The notes under the pieces: model-generated
What the model saw: the letters and a program-made list of their open reading frames with translations, nothing else
What the model was told of the DNA's origin: nothing
The model's database searches: none
Shown here: one piece after another, positions 42,121 through 52,500 of the stretch
How the letters are laid out: each line of letters starts with the position of its first letter
How positions within the stretch are numbered: the first letter of the stretch is position 1
Made by a program: the position numbers and the translations under genes
Source of the DNA: Deltaproteobacteria bacterium
Lineage (GTDB): Bacteria; Desulfobacterota; Desulfuromonadia; Geobacterales; Geobacteraceae
NCBI GenBank assembly: GCA_021847245.1
Contig: JAJZUC010000002.1
Location: 62,001 to 126,000, forward strand
Length of the DNA stretch: 64,000 nucleotides
Reading direction: 5' to 3'

Positions 42121-42498
42121 CGTTTGTATTTACTGTTTGTTGGCGATTTCCGCTCATCTCTTTGTTCCCTCCTTAAGGCATCTCCTAAATAAATTCCCCA
42201 TCGCATCAGTCAAGTCTGTGCCCATCCTGTGCCCAAACTGTGCCCAGCTTCAAAAATCGGCTCTCGTTTGACCGCGAAAAAGTGACAGTAACCCTGTTTG
42301 GGCCTACTCCCTCGGGCTGGCTGAAAAAGAGCCTATCAGGATTTCTCCCGGTTGACCTGCAATATGAAATGGCTTATTAAGAATGCTTGCACTTGCGTGA
42401 TGATTGAAGTTGGTGGGCAGGGTATTTGATTGGTTGGCCGAGGCCGGAGGTCTTCTCCTGAAGCCTGCGGCCAGTAATGAAATTGGAGGCAATTTCAG
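42121..42498. other. 378-bp stretch downstream of tRNA-Gly, possible integrase remnant
   Basis: No intact gene. On the minus strand, ending at TGA near 42210, there are about 18 codons (FEAGHSLGTGWAQT) reminiscent of the C-terminal tail of some site-specific integrases. The same spot shows three CTGTGCCCA units about 10 bp apart (42215-42243). Either could be a leftover of an integrated element. The rest has no recognisable feature. Confidence 0.35.
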
Positions 42499-42915
42499 GT
42501 GTCGCCCTCGTTGAAGCATCTCCATGTCACCTGCGCCATCATCGAACGTGACGGCCTTGTTCTCGCCGCCCAGCGGAGCGCCACCATGAGCCTGCCGCTC
42601 AAGTGGGAGTTTCCCGGTGGCAAGATCGATCCCGGTGAATCGCCCGAAGAATGCCTCCGGCGGGAGCTGGTGGAAGAGATGGGTATTCATGTACACATTG
42701 GAAAAAGCCTCCCTCTCAGCACACACAAGTACCCGGCGTTTTTGGTCACGCTATATCCGTTTGTCTGCGCCATCGAGTCGGGAGAGATCGTACTTCACGA
42801 ACACGCTGCCGTAACCTGGCTTCCCCCGGATGAACTGCACACCCTCGACTGGGCCGAAGCTGATCTGCCGGTGATTGAATCGTATCTTGCCGAAACCGGG
42901 ATCTGCTTCCCATGA
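42499..42915 (+). CDS. Nudix hydrolase, MutT-like (deoxy)nucleoside triphosphate pyrophosphohydrolase
   Basis: GTG at 42499 follows TTGGAGGCAATTTCAG. The 138-residue protein has the Nudix box GGKIDPGESPEECLRREL followed by VEEMGI (about residues 40-62), with the REL-EEMG core needed for Mg binding. The N-terminal VTCAIIERDGLVLAAQRS fits MutT enzymes that remove oxidised or damaged nucleotides. Its stop overlaps the ATG of the decayed helicase gene, a pairing of Nudix and DUF3427-type helicase that may be an original operon. Confidence 0.88.
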   Translation: MSPSLKHLHVTCAIIERDGLVLAAQRSATMSLPLKWEFPGGKIDPGESPEECLRRELVEEMGIHVHIGKSLPLSTHKYPAFLVTLYPFVCAIESGEIVLHEHAAVTWLPPDELHTLDWAEADLPVIESYLAETGICFP

Positions 42916-43564
42916 AGCACCTTGCTCCCGGCCTCTACGAAGCTCTTCTCGACGAGTCCCTTCGCGACGCACTCGCGCGGCGCCCGGAGCTGAGGAGGGT
43001 CTTTGGCAAGATCGATCCGGAAGAACAGCCGGGGCTGTAGGGAAAAACACCGCCTCGTCCCGGAACAAAAGCCGCTTTTCCTTGAGATCACTCCTGCAGA
43101 TTCTCCTCGGCCTCACCGCCACCCCGGAACGGATGGACGGCGACAACGTGGCCGCCGACTTCGGCAATCGCTTTGCCGCGGAAATCCGCCTCCCCGAAGC
43201 GCTGGAAGAAAAGCTCCTCTGCAACGAGCTGCTGGCGATATTCACGACAATTTCGAAGAAGTGCAAGGAGTTAGGATAATTATGAAGTTTGAGTTATGAA
43301 GTATGAAGTTAGAACGATTCTCATGTTTTTCTGGGGTTGACTTGGTTTTTTCATAATTCATTCGTCATAATAATTCATAATTGCATTACCGTTCTAGTCT
43401 TTGCCCGTGGGCAGAAGAAGCGGAACAATGTGACGGTGCCGTTCACCTATCTGGGGCCGGTGGAGATGGTGAGTTTCGAGAGCGAGCGGCCGATCAAGAT
43501 GGTCTGGCGGCTCAGATATTCCATGCCGGTGGAGATGTTTGAGGATAATCGAAGGGGTGGATAG
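42912..43564 (+). pseudogene. Decayed DUF3427-type DEAD/DEAH helicase, three fragments
   Basis: Fragment 1 (42912-43040) encodes MKHLAPGLYEALLDESLRDA...FGKIDPEEQPGL, the N-terminus of this helicase type. Fragment 2 (about 43090-43250) carries LLGLTATPERMDGDNVAADF and RLPEALEEKLL from the helicase core. Fragment 3 (about 43408-43563) reads KKRNNVTVPFTYLGPVEMVS and RPIKMVWRL, the C-terminal DUF3427-like end. Frames differ and large parts are gone. The intact gene would have been about 3 kb and is probably a defence or repair helicase. Confidence 0.75.
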
Positions 43565-43696
43565 ATTGTAATGTTTGAGGATGAGAGATAAGCAAAACGT
43601 CATTAATGTTTTAATGCCCGACAAAATTCAGCGAATAGTGGTTGATGCTGAATTTAGGACGTCCGGAATTTTGTTTCGGGAGAATTTTACGCAGCC

Positions 43697-44461
43697 ATGA
43701 CCTTGCCGTTGTTCGAACAGATCAGGTTTCTCCATCCGGTGGGACTATCCACCTGCAAGTACGGTGTGACCATCCCGCTGGAGGCGCAGACGCCAGCTTT
43801 GCAGGCCGTCCCTAAGGGGAGCAAGGTTCCCGTAACCATCCTCTGCGACGGCATGGTGCCGGTGCAGGCCGATATTCGCCGCCTGAACAACAAGCCGGGG
43901 CATTTCCAGTTCCGCTATGAACTGAAGTCACAGGAGCGGCTGCGCCACTATCTGGGCGCTGTTTTTGCCCAGGGGGCCAGCGGCAGTCTGCTGAACATCG
44001 AGGAAATCGCCCCCTGGACGTTCCGCTTCCAGCCGATCCTGAAAGACGCCAGCCCATGCCTCCAGATCAGCGACGTGCTGCATCACAACCTGAAGGCCTT
44101 GGAAGCACGGCGCTTCACAGAACTTGAGCAGATCCGTGAATCGCTGGGCAGCATCGCCTATGATGACAGCCTTAGTCAGTCGGATTACAACGGTCTGATC
44201 AAGGCCGGGTTGGAAGATCGCGGCTGGCAGAGCGAGCAACGGGTGATCAGGGAACTGGGCCTCAAGTGCGATTTCGAGAAGAACGGTGTGTGGGTGGAAG
44301 TGGAATTCGGCAATGCCCGCTCCTACTATCAGGACTACGTCAAGTTCATGCTGGCCCGTAAATACCGGGACGCCAGGCTCGGCCTGCTCCTCTGTCCGAC
44401 GACATCGTTTGCGGCGCTGCTGTGCGAGCTGGGGCGCAGAAAGCGCAGGCGAATTCGGTAG
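43697..44461 (+). CDS. BglII/BstYI-like restriction endonuclease fold protein, 3' frameshifted
   Basis: The 254-residue frame starts MTLPLFEQIRFLHPVGLSTC and ends with a nuclease-like core, CDFEKNGVWVEVEFGNARSY YQDYVKF...RDARLGLLLCPTTSFA, the pattern of BglII-type endonucleases (conserved ExE/GN). The final residues RRKRRRIR are out of place. Restoring one G in the run at 44431-44434 would continue the frame into AQKAQANSVAEKAPVYSGMM, matching the expected tail of such proteins. I read it as a full-length gene with a 1-nt deletion near its end. No cognate methyltransferase is nearby. Confidence in the fold is moderate. Confidence 0.5.
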   Translation: MTLPLFEQIRFLHPVGLSTCKYGVTIPLEAQTPALQAVPKGSKVPVTILCDGMVPVQADIRRLNNKPGHFQFRYELKSQERLRHYLGAVFAQGASGSLLNIEEIAPWTFRFQPILKDASPCLQISDVLHHNLKALEARRFTELEQIRESLGSIAYDDSLSQSDYNGLIKAGLEDRGWQSEQRVIRELGLKCDFEKNGVWVEVEFGNARSYYQDYVKFMLARKYRDARLGLLLCPTTSFAALLCELGRRKRRRIR

Positions 44462-45381
44462 CCGAGAAAGCGCCCGTCTACTCCGGGATGATGAGCTTTG
44501 AGAAGGCGGCGCGGGAGTTGCCGTATCTGGGGTTTATGGATGAGCTGCTGTCCTACCCGGACACGGAGGAACTGTTTCACGACCTGGTAGTGAAGTACGC
44601 CCTCCGATCCGGGGTGTCGGGCGTGCAGCCTAAAGTCATGCTGGATGCGACGGAGCGGGGAACCGCCACTGTCGGCGGTTACATCGTGAAATCCTGGGGA
44701 GCCGATTATCCGCAGCTGGCGGAGAATGAATTCTTCTGCATGACCGCAGCCAGGCGGGCCGGTTTGCCGGTGCCGGAATTCCATCTTTCCGAAAACGGCG
44801 GGCTGTTCGTGATGAAACGGTTCGATATTGCCCCAACCGAAGGACACCCCTTGGGCTTCGAGGATATGTGCTCCCTGCAGGCCCTGGGTACAGCCCAGAA
44901 ATACGGCAGCACCTACGAGAGGGTCGCGCGGTCGATCAAGGATTTCGTGTCGGGAGAGTTCCTGAAGACAGCCCGTGAGCAGTTTTTCGCCTCGCTCGTT
45001 CTTTCCTGCATGATAAGGAATGGCGATGCCCACCTGAAGAATTTCGGCGTGCTGTACGAGCGGCCCGGGCAGCCGGTCCGATTGGCACCCGTGTACGACA
45101 TGGTGACCACAGTGGCTTACATCCCCCGGGATGTCCCTGCGCTCTCCCTGGCAGGCACCAAGAAGTGGTGGCCTCGCAAGATCCTGGAGAAGTTTGCGGT
45201 AACGCACCTGGCATTGCCGGTCGGGAAAGTGGGGCAGATCTGCGAGGAGGTGGCCGAGGGGGTGAACGATACCCGTGGTATACTGGCTGCGTACATGGAG
45301 GAGCAACCGGCGTTCCGGGAAGTGGGGAACCGGATGCTGGCCGCCTGGAACGAAGGAGTGACGGAAACCTTGTCTGCATGA
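44422..45381 (+). CDS. HipA-like Ser/Thr kinase toxin, N-terminal subdomain missing
   Basis: The 319-residue frame contains the HipA_C core: SGVSGVQPKVMLD (glycine loop), NEFFCMTAARRAGLPVPEF, FVMKRFD, EDMCSLQAL, catalytic MIRNGDAHLKNFG, and PVYDMVTT as the metal-binding Asp. The N-terminal ~110 residues of classical HipA are absent. The first ~45 residues (to about YSGMMSFEKAARELPYLGF) look like the tail of the BglII-type protein upstream, so the gene may be a fusion by deletion. No hipB gene is adjacent. HipA kinases phosphorylate Glu-tRNA synthetase or related targets; activity here is uncertain. Confidence 0.7.
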   Translation: MRAGAQKAQANSVAEKAPVYSGMMSFEKAARELPYLGFMDELLSYPDTEELFHDLVVKYALRSGVSGVQPKVMLDATERGTATVGGYIVKSWGADYPQLAENEFFCMTAARRAGLPVPEFHLSENGGLFVMKRFDIAPTEGHPLGFEDMCSLQALGTAQKYGSTYERVARSIKDFVSGEFLKTAREQFFASLVLSCMIRNGDAHLKNFGVLYERPGQPVRLAPVYDMVTTVAYIPRDVPALSLAGTKKWWPRKILEKFAVTHLALPVGKVGQICEEVAEGVNDTRGILAAYMEEQPAFREVGNRMLAAWNEGVTETLSA

Positions 45382-45508
45382 AGCCTCCGCCTCTGGTGGG
45401 GGATTACGCAGATCTGGCAGAAATGAACTAACCCTACAACCTCTACTGGCGGTGGGTCATACCGTTGGGCCAGACCAGTCGCATCGCCGAACGTTATGAG
45501 GGAACTGC

Positions 45509-45931
45509 ATGAACAGCGCCGATAACGCAATAGTCCTCTATCAGACTCCGGACGGGTCGTCTTCCCTTCAGGTCCATCTCGACCATGACACCGTCTGGCT
45601 CACCCAGAAACAGATGGCAGAGCTGTTCGGCAAGGATGTCAGAACCGTCAACGAACACATCAGGAACATCTTCAAAGAAGGGGAGCTTGACGATGCTTCA
45701 GTTATCCGGAAATTCCGGATAACTGAAGCAGACGGTAAATCATACGATACGACCCACTACAACCTCGACGTAATCATCTCTGTCGGCTACCGGGTCAAGT
45801 CCCAGCAAGGAACCCGCTTCCGCCAATGGGCGACCAGGGTACTGCATGACCATATCGTCAAGGGGTACACGATCAACGAGCAACGGCTGCGTGTTAATCG
45901 GCATGCAAAAGTGACCCACTTTTGGGTGTAA
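45509..45931 (+). pseudogene. RhuM-family protein truncated by a MITE-like element
   Basis: The first ~128 residues match RhuM (virulence protein) family N-termini: DTVWLTQKQMAELFGKDVRT, VNEHIRNIFKEGEL, VIRKFRITEADGKSYDTTHY and NLDVIISVGYRVKSQQGTRF. At NEQRLRV the frame enters the repeat at 45892 and ends after RHAKVTHFWV. Full-length RhuM proteins have over 300 residues, so two thirds are missing. ATG at 45509 follows GAGGGAACTGC. Confidence 0.8.
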
Positions 45932-46046
45932 TCGGCGTCCAAGGGGTGACCCACCATTCAACAGGATTCTCACTGATATTGCGATTGTATTTGGATTATT
46001 GCCTGGGTCAACCTTGATTGCCGATGGTGGGTCATGCCGATTAAAA
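45892..46046. mobile_element. MITE-like/IS-derived element, copy 1 (~155 bp)
   Basis: The element starts TGTTAATCGGCATGCAAAAG and ends CATGCCGATTAAAA, giving ~12-bp terminal inverted repeats. It is about 85-90% identical to the element at 59443-59603, differing by substitutions and a short indel near the right end. It has no coding capacity. The termini resemble IS21-type ends. It interrupts the RhuM-like gene and abuts a NifU fragment. Confidence 0.75.
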
Positions 46047-46047
46047 T

Positions 46048-46260
46048 CCCCGCAACGTCGGCTCCCTGAATGATGCCAACGTGGTGGTTCAGGCCGGCGA
46101 CCCCGGTTGCGGCGATGCGGTCCTCTTCTTCCTAAATATCGAAGGAGAGATCGTGCGCGACGTGAAGTTCCTCATCAAGGGGTGCGGCGCTGCCATTGCC
46201 ACCTCGTCGGTGGCCACGGAGCTGGTCATGGGGAAGGTCTGGCGGGGTCCGACCAAGCAC
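46048..46260 (+). pseudogene. NifU/IscU-type Fe-S scaffold gene fragment
   Basis: The frame right after the MITE end reads RNVGSLNDANVVVQAGDPGC GD, then VKFLIKGCGAAIATSSVATE LVMGK. This is the NifU N-terminal domain with two of the three scaffold cysteines (GCGD and KGCG). The first ~20 residues and everything after MGK are lost. Two rearrangements, the MITE at 5' and an unknown junction at 3', appear to have cut it. Confidence 0.75.
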
Positions 46261-46280
46261 GGTAGACAAAGAGGAAACCC

Positions 46281-46532
46281 ATGGACCTGTTCGCGGAACT
46301 CAGAACTGTCGCAATCCAGCATAACCTGGTGGGGGATTTCCCGGCATGGCTCCTGGCGGATGTGCTGGCCATTGCAGACGCCCCCGAGAAGTATGGGGAC
46401 GCCATCCCCCTGGTCGAGACGCTCATCGCCCAGATAAGGGACTACGATCCCTTCGCCGGCACGGGGTGCTTCGACAACTCCGTCGGCATCGAGCAGATTC
46501 AGGCGACGATACGCCACCTGAAACAGTGCTGA
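46281..46532 (+). CDS. Small conserved-looking protein of unknown function (83 residues)
   Basis: ATG at 46281 follows AAGAGGAAACCC. The product MDLFAELRTVAIQHNLVGDF continues as mostly helical, with FPAWLLADVLAIADAPEKYGD and YDPFAGTGCFDNSVG. No signal peptide and no metal motif except one Cys pair far apart. I do not recognise it. Good ribosome site and codon use favour a real gene. Confidence 0.5.
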   Translation: MDLFAELRTVAIQHNLVGDFPAWLLADVLAIADAPEKYGDAIPLVETLIAQIRDYDPFAGTGCFDNSVGIEQIQATIRHLKQC

Positions 46533-46807
46533 ATGCCCGCCGCCGGCGGAGACCAAGCGGAAAACGTGGAGGGCACCTCGCTCTTTTTCGCTAAGCGCCT
46601 ATTCTCTCAAAAATCCCATCCTCGCAAACAAAATTGCCTCCCTTCATACTATCTAAAGGTTCATCGTTCATTGTAATGAACAAAGATGACCCAGCCCCTT
46701 ACAACGTAATAATATCATCAGACTGCGGGAGGAACGATGATGAACGGAACCGCTACGGTGGTCCTCCCCTGTTCGCAGGATTTTCAGTGGGGAGGGGGGC
46801 GGCGTAC

Positions 46808-48208
46808 ATGAATATGCCGGTGCTGATACTTCTGGCCGCCGCACTTCTGTCCGGTTGCGCAACCTATCAGTCAAGGCCCCTGGAGCCTGCCCGTACGGCC
46901 GCGGCCTTCGAATCGCGCACCCTCGACAACCCGGCGCTGAAAATGTTCCTGGAGACGAACCTGGGCCATGCAATATCCCCCTGGCCGCCGAGCTCATGGG
47001 ACTTTCGCTCTCTCACCCTGGCCGCCTTCTACTATCACCCCGACCTGGACGTGGCGCGCGCCCGGTGGGGGGTCGCCGAGGCGGGGAAGATCACGGCCGG
47101 CCAACATCCTAACCCGAGCTTCGGCTTCATCCCCCAGCATCATTCGGACACCGCCGGCGGGCTCTCCCCCTGGACCCTCGGCTTCAACCTGGACATCCCC
47201 ATCGAGACGGCCGGCAAGCGGGGCTACCGTGTCGCCCGGGCCGATCACCTTTCCCGGGCGGCCCGGCTGAACATCGCCGGAGTGGCATGGCAGGTGAGAA
47301 GCCGCCTGGAGGGGAGCATCTTCAACCTCTACGCGGCACTGGCGACCGAACCCTTGCTGCAACGGGAGGAAACCGCCCAATCGGAGATCGTAGATCTCCT
47401 GGAGGGTCGTCTTTCCGCGGGCGAAGCATCCCTTCCCGATGTGACCCAGGCCCGCCTGGCACTTGAGCAGACCCGCCTCCTCCTGGTGGAGATCCGTAAA
47501 CGGCGCGCCGAATCCCGCGTTGCGTTCGCCTCCGCACTGGGGGTACCGCGGGAGGCTGTCGAGGGGATAAACATCTCCTTCGACTCCATCGGTGCAGCTC
47601 CTTCCCTCCCATCCGCATCGGAGATGCGGCGGCAGGCTCTGACCAACCGTCCCGATATCCTGGCGCTCCTTTCGGAGTACGAAGCGGCCGAGGCGGCGCT
47701 CCGGCTGGAAATCGCCAAGCAGTACCCGGATATCCATCCCGGTCCCGGCTACCAGTGGGACCAGGGGGACAACAAGTGGTCCCTCGGCTTCACCGTGACG
47801 CTTCCGCTCTTTAACCGCAACCAGGGGCCGGTTGCCGAGGCCGAGGCGCGCCGCAAGGAAACCGCCGCCCGCTTCGCCGCCCTTCAGGCCCGCGTGATCG
47901 GCGAGGTTGACCAGGCGCTGGCGGGGTACCGCGCCCTCCTGGCCAAGCTTGCGGCGGCGGACGCATTGCTCTCCGCCCAGCAAACCAGGCACAAGTCCGC
48001 GGAGGCCCTCTTCGAGGCTGGCGAGACGGACCGGCTGGCGCTCGCAGCCGCGGCACTGGAGCTGGAGAGCGCCGCTTTGAATCGTCTCGAAACCTTTTCG
48101 AGGCTGCTTCAGGCGCGCAGGGCCCTGGAAGACGCGCTCCAGCGCCCGCTCACGCTTTCTGAGTCGTTTCCGGCGGATCCCCGGCCGGAAAAGGAGAATG
48201 GCAAGTGA
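46808..48208 (+). CDS. TolC-family outer-membrane lipoprotein of RND pump A
   Basis: ATG at 46808 (MNMPVLILLAAALLSGC) starts a lipoprotein signal; a short GGGGAGGGGGGCGGCGTAC site precedes it. The 466-residue chain has two OEP repeats (AFYYHPDLDVARARWGVAEA and LTNRPDILALLSEYEAAEAA). Its last codons overlap the start of the adaptor gene (GTGA, 48205-48208), so the two are translationally coupled. It is the outer-membrane channel of the first of two tandem pumps. Sequence is distant from the TolC proteins at 14501 and 30180. Confidence 0.9.
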   Translation: MNMPVLILLAAALLSGCATYQSRPLEPARTAAAFESRTLDNPALKMFLETNLGHAISPWPPSSWDFRSLTLAAFYYHPDLDVARARWGVAEAGKITAGQHPNPSFGFIPQHHSDTAGGLSPWTLGFNLDIPIETAGKRGYRVARADHLSRAARLNIAGVAWQVRSRLEGSIFNLYAALATEPLLQREETAQSEIVDLLEGRLSAGEASLPDVTQARLALEQTRLLLVEIRKRRAESRVAFASALGVPREAVEGINISFDSIGAAPSLPSASEMRRQALTNRPDILALLSEYEAAEAALRLEIAKQYPDIHPGPGYQWDQGDNKWSLGFTVTLPLFNRNQGPVAEAEARRKETAARFAALQARVIGEVDQALAGYRALLAKLAAADALLSAQQTRHKSAEALFEAGETDRLALAAAALELESAALNRLETFSRLLQARRALEDALQRPLTLSESFPADPRPEKENGK

Positions 48209-49275
48209 AACAGAGGAGCGTGAAAATCATCCCGGCTATTCTCGCCCTGGCGGGAGTTGCGGCCCTCCTTGTGTGGGGTTTTATGGAAGGACGCAAGGAG
48301 CAGGCCATGGAGGCAGAGCGGGAGCGGCCGGTAAAGGCGCCGTCGCGGGTCTCGGTACAAGGCAACGAAGTTGTCATTACCATCGATCAGGCAACCCTGG
48401 AAAAATCGGCCATCACCCTCGCTCCGCTCGCCGCGCTCTCCCATCGCGGGGAACAGCGCGCAACCGGCACTGTGCTCCAGCTCGCGGAGTTCATGGGCGC
48501 CCGAAACGGCTACGTTGCGGCAAAGGCGCAGCTGGAGAAGGCGCGGGCGCTTCTGGCCGCTTCCCGCAGTGAGTACGAACGGCTAAAGCTCTTGAACGCC
48601 GACAACCGCAACGTCTCCGACAAGGCCCTCCAGGCGGCTGAGGCGGCATGGCGCGCCGATGAGGCAACCCTCCAGGGAGCGACCGCATCCCTCAAAGCAC
48701 TGAACGGCAGCGTACGGCAGCGATGGGGAGGAGTCATCGCCGGCTGGCTCTTTGAGGGGTCTCCCGCCTTCGACAGACTGGCGCAGCAGAAAGACCTCCT
48801 GATTCAGGTCACTTTTCCTCCCGACGCGCCTGTCACTGCGGGGCCGCGCTCGATCCAGGTCCAGACCGGGGAGGAAGGCCGCCCGATTGCGGCCCGACTC
48901 GTTTCACCTGCTCCTGTCACCGATCCCCGCATCCAGGGGGTGAGCTTCTTCTATGCCGCTGCGGCACAGCCGGGGCTTCTTCCCGGCATGAACGTTGTGG
49001 CCCGGATCCCTGTCGGACCGACGCTGCATGGGGCCGTGGTCCCCTCGTCCGCCGTGGTCTGGTGGCAGGGAAAGGCGTGGGCATACCTGCAAAGGGGGTC
49101 GGACAGCTTCGTGCGTCGCGAGATTCCGACGTCGGTTCCGGTCAAGGACGGTTTCTTTGTGGCGGCAGGACTCTCTCCCGAAGATCGGGTGGTGGTGAGC
49201 GGGGCGCAGCTTCTCCTCTCCGAGGAATCCCGTCCCCAGACCAGTGGTGGGGAGGAGAAAGGGGACAATGACTAG
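48205..49275 (+). CDS. RND periplasmic adaptor of pump A
   Basis: GTG at 48205 overlaps the preceding stop. The 356-residue adaptor has a membrane anchor (about residues 9-27), an alpha-hairpin region (ARNGYVAAKAQLEKARALLA), and beta-barrel and membrane-proximal domains (LLPGMNVVARIPVGP). Unlike both Cus adaptors it has no heavy-metal-binding domain and no His/Met tail, so the substrate may not be copper. Its stop at 49275 overlaps the permease ATG by 8 bp. Confidence 0.85.
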   Translation: MKQRSVKIIPAILALAGVAALLVWGFMEGRKEQAMEAERERPVKAPSRVSVQGNEVVITIDQATLEKSAITLAPLAALSHRGEQRATGTVLQLAEFMGARNGYVAAKAQLEKARALLAASRSEYERLKLLNADNRNVSDKALQAAEAAWRADEATLQGATASLKALNGSVRQRWGGVIAGWLFEGSPAFDRLAQQKDLLIQVTFPPDAPVTAGPRSIQVQTGEEGRPIAARLVSPAPVTDPRIQGVSFFYAAAAQPGLLPGMNVVARIPVGPTLHGAVVPSSAVVWWQGKAWAYLQRGSDSFVRREIPTSVPVKDGFFVAAGLSPEDRVVVSGAQLLLSEESRPQTSGGEEKGDND

Positions 49276-52200
49276 CCACGACAGCGGCGGCATTCTCTCT
49301 TCCATCGTCCGGCTCTCTCTCCGCTTCCGGCGGGTGGTGATCGCCCTCACCTTCCTCATGGCGGGGTACGGCATCTACACCCTTGCCAGGGTCAAATACG
49401 ACGTTTTCCCCGAATTCGCTCCCCCGCAGGTGGTTATCCAGACCGAGTCGCCCGGTCTCTCCCCGGAGCAGGCGGAGATGCTTGTCACCCAGCCGGTGGA
49501 GAGCGCGGTCAACGGCCTGACGGGAATCGAGTCGCTCCGCTCCGGCACCATTCAGGGACTGTCGGTCGTCACACTGACGTTCGACCCGCGGAGCAACGTC
49601 TACCTGGACCGGCAACTGGTGGCCGAGCGTCTCTCCGCTCTGGCCGGACGGCTCCCCCGGGGGGTGCAGGCACCGGTGATAACTCCGCTCACCTCCTCAA
49701 CCAGCGTGGTGCTGGCAGTGGGGCTTACCTCGCCGAAACTCTCGCTCATGGAGCTTAGAACCATCGCCGACTGGACGGTGAGGCAGCGCCTCCAGGCAGT
49801 TCCCGGCGTTGCCAAGGTGGCGGTGTTCGGCGGCGACGTGCGCCAACTGCAGATACAGTTTCGGCCCGACCGGCTGGTCCGTCACAACCTCTCCGTCGAG
49901 GATGTTCTGGCTGTGGCACGACGGGCCACCGGGGTTCGGGGTGCCGGTTTCATCGACAACGACAACCAGCGCCTCATCCTCCAGAGCGAGGGGCAGTCCC
50001 TCACTCCGCAGGAGCTTGCCCGGACTGTCCTCGTGCACCAGAACGGCGCCAACGTGACCCTCGGGGATGTGGCGCAGGTTGTCGATGCCCCGGAGCCTCC
50101 CATCGGCGCCGCCGCGATCATGGGGAAACCGGGGGTGCAGCTCCTCGTATCGGAACAGTACGGGGCAAACACCCAGGAGGTGACGGGGGCGGTCGAGAAG
50201 GCCCTGGCCGAGCTCAGGCCCGGGCTTGCGGCGCAGGGAGTGGAGCTCCATGGGGATATCTTCCGCCCTGCCAACTTCATCCGGACCGCGACCGGGAACG
50301 TGCAATCGGCCCTTCTCATCGGCGCGGCCCTGGTAGTGGTCGTTATCTTTCTCTTTCTCTTCAACTTGCGTACTGCGGCCATCTCCTGCCTGGCCATCCC
50401 CCTTTCGCTCCTGGCCGCCGTAACCGCTCTGGAATACTTAGGGATCAGCCTCAACACCATGACCCTGGGGGGGCTCGCCATCGCCGTCGGGATGGTGGTG
50501 GACGACGCCATCATCGACGTGGAGAACATCCTCAGAAGGCTAAGGGAAAATCGCCACCTGCCGGAGCCGCAACCGGCGTCGAGGGTGGTTTACAACGCCT
50601 CCCTGGAGGTGCGCGGCGCCGTGGTCTACGCCACCTTTGCCATGGCCCTGGTCTTCGTCCCGGTCCTGACCATGTCCGGTCTGGCCGGGCGCCTCTTCGC
50701 CCCCCTCGGTATCGCCTACATCCTGGCGACCCTCGCTTCGCTCGCGGTGGCCCTGACGATCACCCCCGCCCTTTGCCTCGTCCTCCTGGGCGACCGGGAC
50801 CTGTCAAAGCGGGAACCGCCGCTGATCCGGTGGCTGAAGGAACGTTACCGATCTCTTCTTGCCACGGTGGAGCGGCACCCCCGCGCCGTCGTAATCGGTG
50901 TGGTGCTCTTCACCCTGGCCGGTCTTTCCCCCTTGCCGTTTTTCGGCGCCGCTTTCCTTCCGGAGTTGAAGGAGGGGCACTACCTCGTCCACATGACCGC
51001 CGTGCCCGGCACGTCCCTTCAGGAATCGCTCCGCCTGGGCCGCCAGGTGACAATGGAACTCCTCAAGCTCCCCTTTGTCCGGACGGTGGCCCAACGGGCC
51101 GGACGGGCGGAGGAGGGGGATGACACGCTCGGCACCCATTCCAGCGAGTTCGACGTGGACCTGAAGCCCATGGGAGGAGAAGAGTCCGAGCAGGCGCTGG
51201 GCGAGATCCGGGCGGCGCTGGCCGGGTTCCCGGGCGTGAACTTCGCCGTAAACACCTTCCTGACCGAACGGGTGGAGGAAACGCTCTCCGGCTACACCGC
51301 AGCAGTGGTGGTCAACATCTACGGCAACAACCTGGACGCTCTCGACAGGAAGGCCCACGAGGTCGCAGGGATTCTGGGGGTGATTCCGGGCGTCGCCGAT
51401 CTCCAGGTGCAATCTCCTCCCGGCACCCCGCAACTGATCGTGAGGCTGCGCCAGGAAGAGCTCGTCCGCTGGGGCTTCGACCCAGTGGACGTTCTCGACG
51501 CGGTCCGCACCGCCTACCAGGGCGCCGATGTCGGTCAGACCTACGAGGGAAACCGGGTCTTCGCCGTGGCGGTCATCCTCGATGCCGACACGCGCAAGAG
51601 TGTCACGCAGGTTGGGGAACTGCCGTTGCGCAATCCCGCGGGTACCTATGTCAAACTGAAACAGCTCGCCGATATCTATCAAACGTCGGGGCGCTACGTG
51701 GTCCTGCACAACGCGGCCAGACGGGTGCAGGCCGTCACCTGCAACGTGGCGGGACGAGACGTGAGCTCCTTCGTGGCGGAGGCAAAGAAAAGGATTGCCG
51801 CCAACGTCGCCTTTCCCGCCGGAAGCTACGTCGAATTCACCGGCGAGGTCGCAGCCCAGGCCCGCTCGCGGCAGGAACTGCTGATCCACTCCCTTATGGC
51901 GGGCGTCGGGGTGGTTCTTCTCCTGTCGATGGTCATGGGAAGCGCCAGGAACCTGCTGCTGGTCATGGCGAACCTCCCGTTCGCCGTGGTGGGCGGGGTG
52001 CTGGCGGCCTTCATGACAGGAGGCTCCCTCTCCATCGGTTCCCTGGTCGGCTTCGTCACCCTGTTCGGTATCACCCTGCGCAACTCCATCATGATGATCT
52101 CCCACTACGAGCATCTGGTGCAGGTCGAGGGGATGGAATGGGGGAGTGCAGCGGCCATCAGGGGGGCTTCGGAGCGGCTCGCGCCGATCCTGATGACCGC

Positions 52201-52384
52201 GCTGGTCACCGCCCTGGGGCTTCTCCCCATGGCCATCGGTGCGAGTGCGCCGGGGCGGGAGATCGAGGGGCCAATGGCGCTCGTCATCCTGGGGGGGCTT
52301 GTCACCTCGACCGCGCTCAATTTGCTTGTGCTGCCTGCTCTCGCGCTCAGGTTCGGTTTCTTTACGGGTGGTGCCGAAGAATAG
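49268..52384 (+). CDS. HME-type RND efflux permease of pump A
   Basis: ATG at 49268 ([10 protein letters not shown]) lies inside the adaptor's stop region. The 1038-residue permease has full RND topology with TM4 [20 protein letters not shown], carrying two adjacent Asp as in proton-coupled HME pumps. The Cus methionine triad is absent: the LLYMP position reads GHYLVHMTA and the others are unmatched, so Cu/Ag is less likely than divalent cations or organics. It is the third gene of pump A. Confidence 0.9.
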   Translation: MTSHDSGGILSSIVRLSLRFRRVVIALTFLMAGYGIYTLARVKYDVFPEFAPPQVVIQTESPGLSPEQAEMLVTQPVESAVNGLTGIESLRSGTIQGLSVVTLTFDPRSNVYLDRQLVAERLSALAGRLPRGVQAPVITPLTSSTSVVLAVGLTSPKLSLMELRTIADWTVRQRLQAVPGVAKVAVFGGDVRQLQIQFRPDRLVRHNLSVEDVLAVARRATGVRGAGFIDNDNQRLILQSEGQSLTPQELARTVLVHQNGANVTLGDVAQVVDAPEPPIGAAAIMGKPGVQLLVSEQYGANTQEVTGAVEKALAELRPGLAAQGVELHGDIFRPANFIRTATGNVQSALLIGAALVVVVIFLFLFNLRTAAISCLAIPLSLLAAVTALEYLGISLNTMTLGGLAIAVGMVVDDAIIDVENILRRLRENRHLPEPQPASRVVYNASLEVRGAVVYATFAMALVFVPVLTMSGLAGRLFAPLGIAYILATLASLAVALTITPALCLVLLGDRDLSKREPPLIRWLKERYRSLLATVERHPRAVVIGVVLFTLAGLSPLPFFGAAFLPELKEGHYLVHMTAVPGTSLQESLRLGRQVTMELLKLPFVRTVAQRAGRAEEGDDTLGTHSSEFDVDLKPMGGEESEQALGEIRAALAGFPGVNFAVNTFLTERVEETLSGYTAAVVVNIYGNNLDALDRKAHEVAGILGVIPGVADLQVQSPPGTPQLIVRLRQEELVRWGFDPVDVLDAVRTAYQGADVGQTYEGNRVFAVAVILDADTRKSVTQVGELPLRNPAGTYVKLKQLADIYQTSGRYVVLHNAARRVQAVTCNVAGRDVSSFVAEAKKRIAANVAFPAGSYVEFTGEVAAQARSRQELLIHSLMAGVGVVLLLSMVMGSARNLLLVMANLPFAVVGGVLAAFMTGGSLSIGSLVGFVTLFGITLRNSIMMISHYEHLVQVEGMEWGSAAAIRGASERLAPILMTALVTALGLLPMAIGASAPGREIEGPMALVILGGLVTSTALNLLVLPALALRFGFFTGGAEE

Positions 52385-52500
52385 GAGCGGGCGCAATCCC
52401 GGTTGTCCACTGACATTCGTCATCGTGAAAGGCGATTTGTTCAAGACGAGAGAAAATGATCTGCAAAAGAACCGTTTCCCGAGCAGGGGGGAGTTATCAG

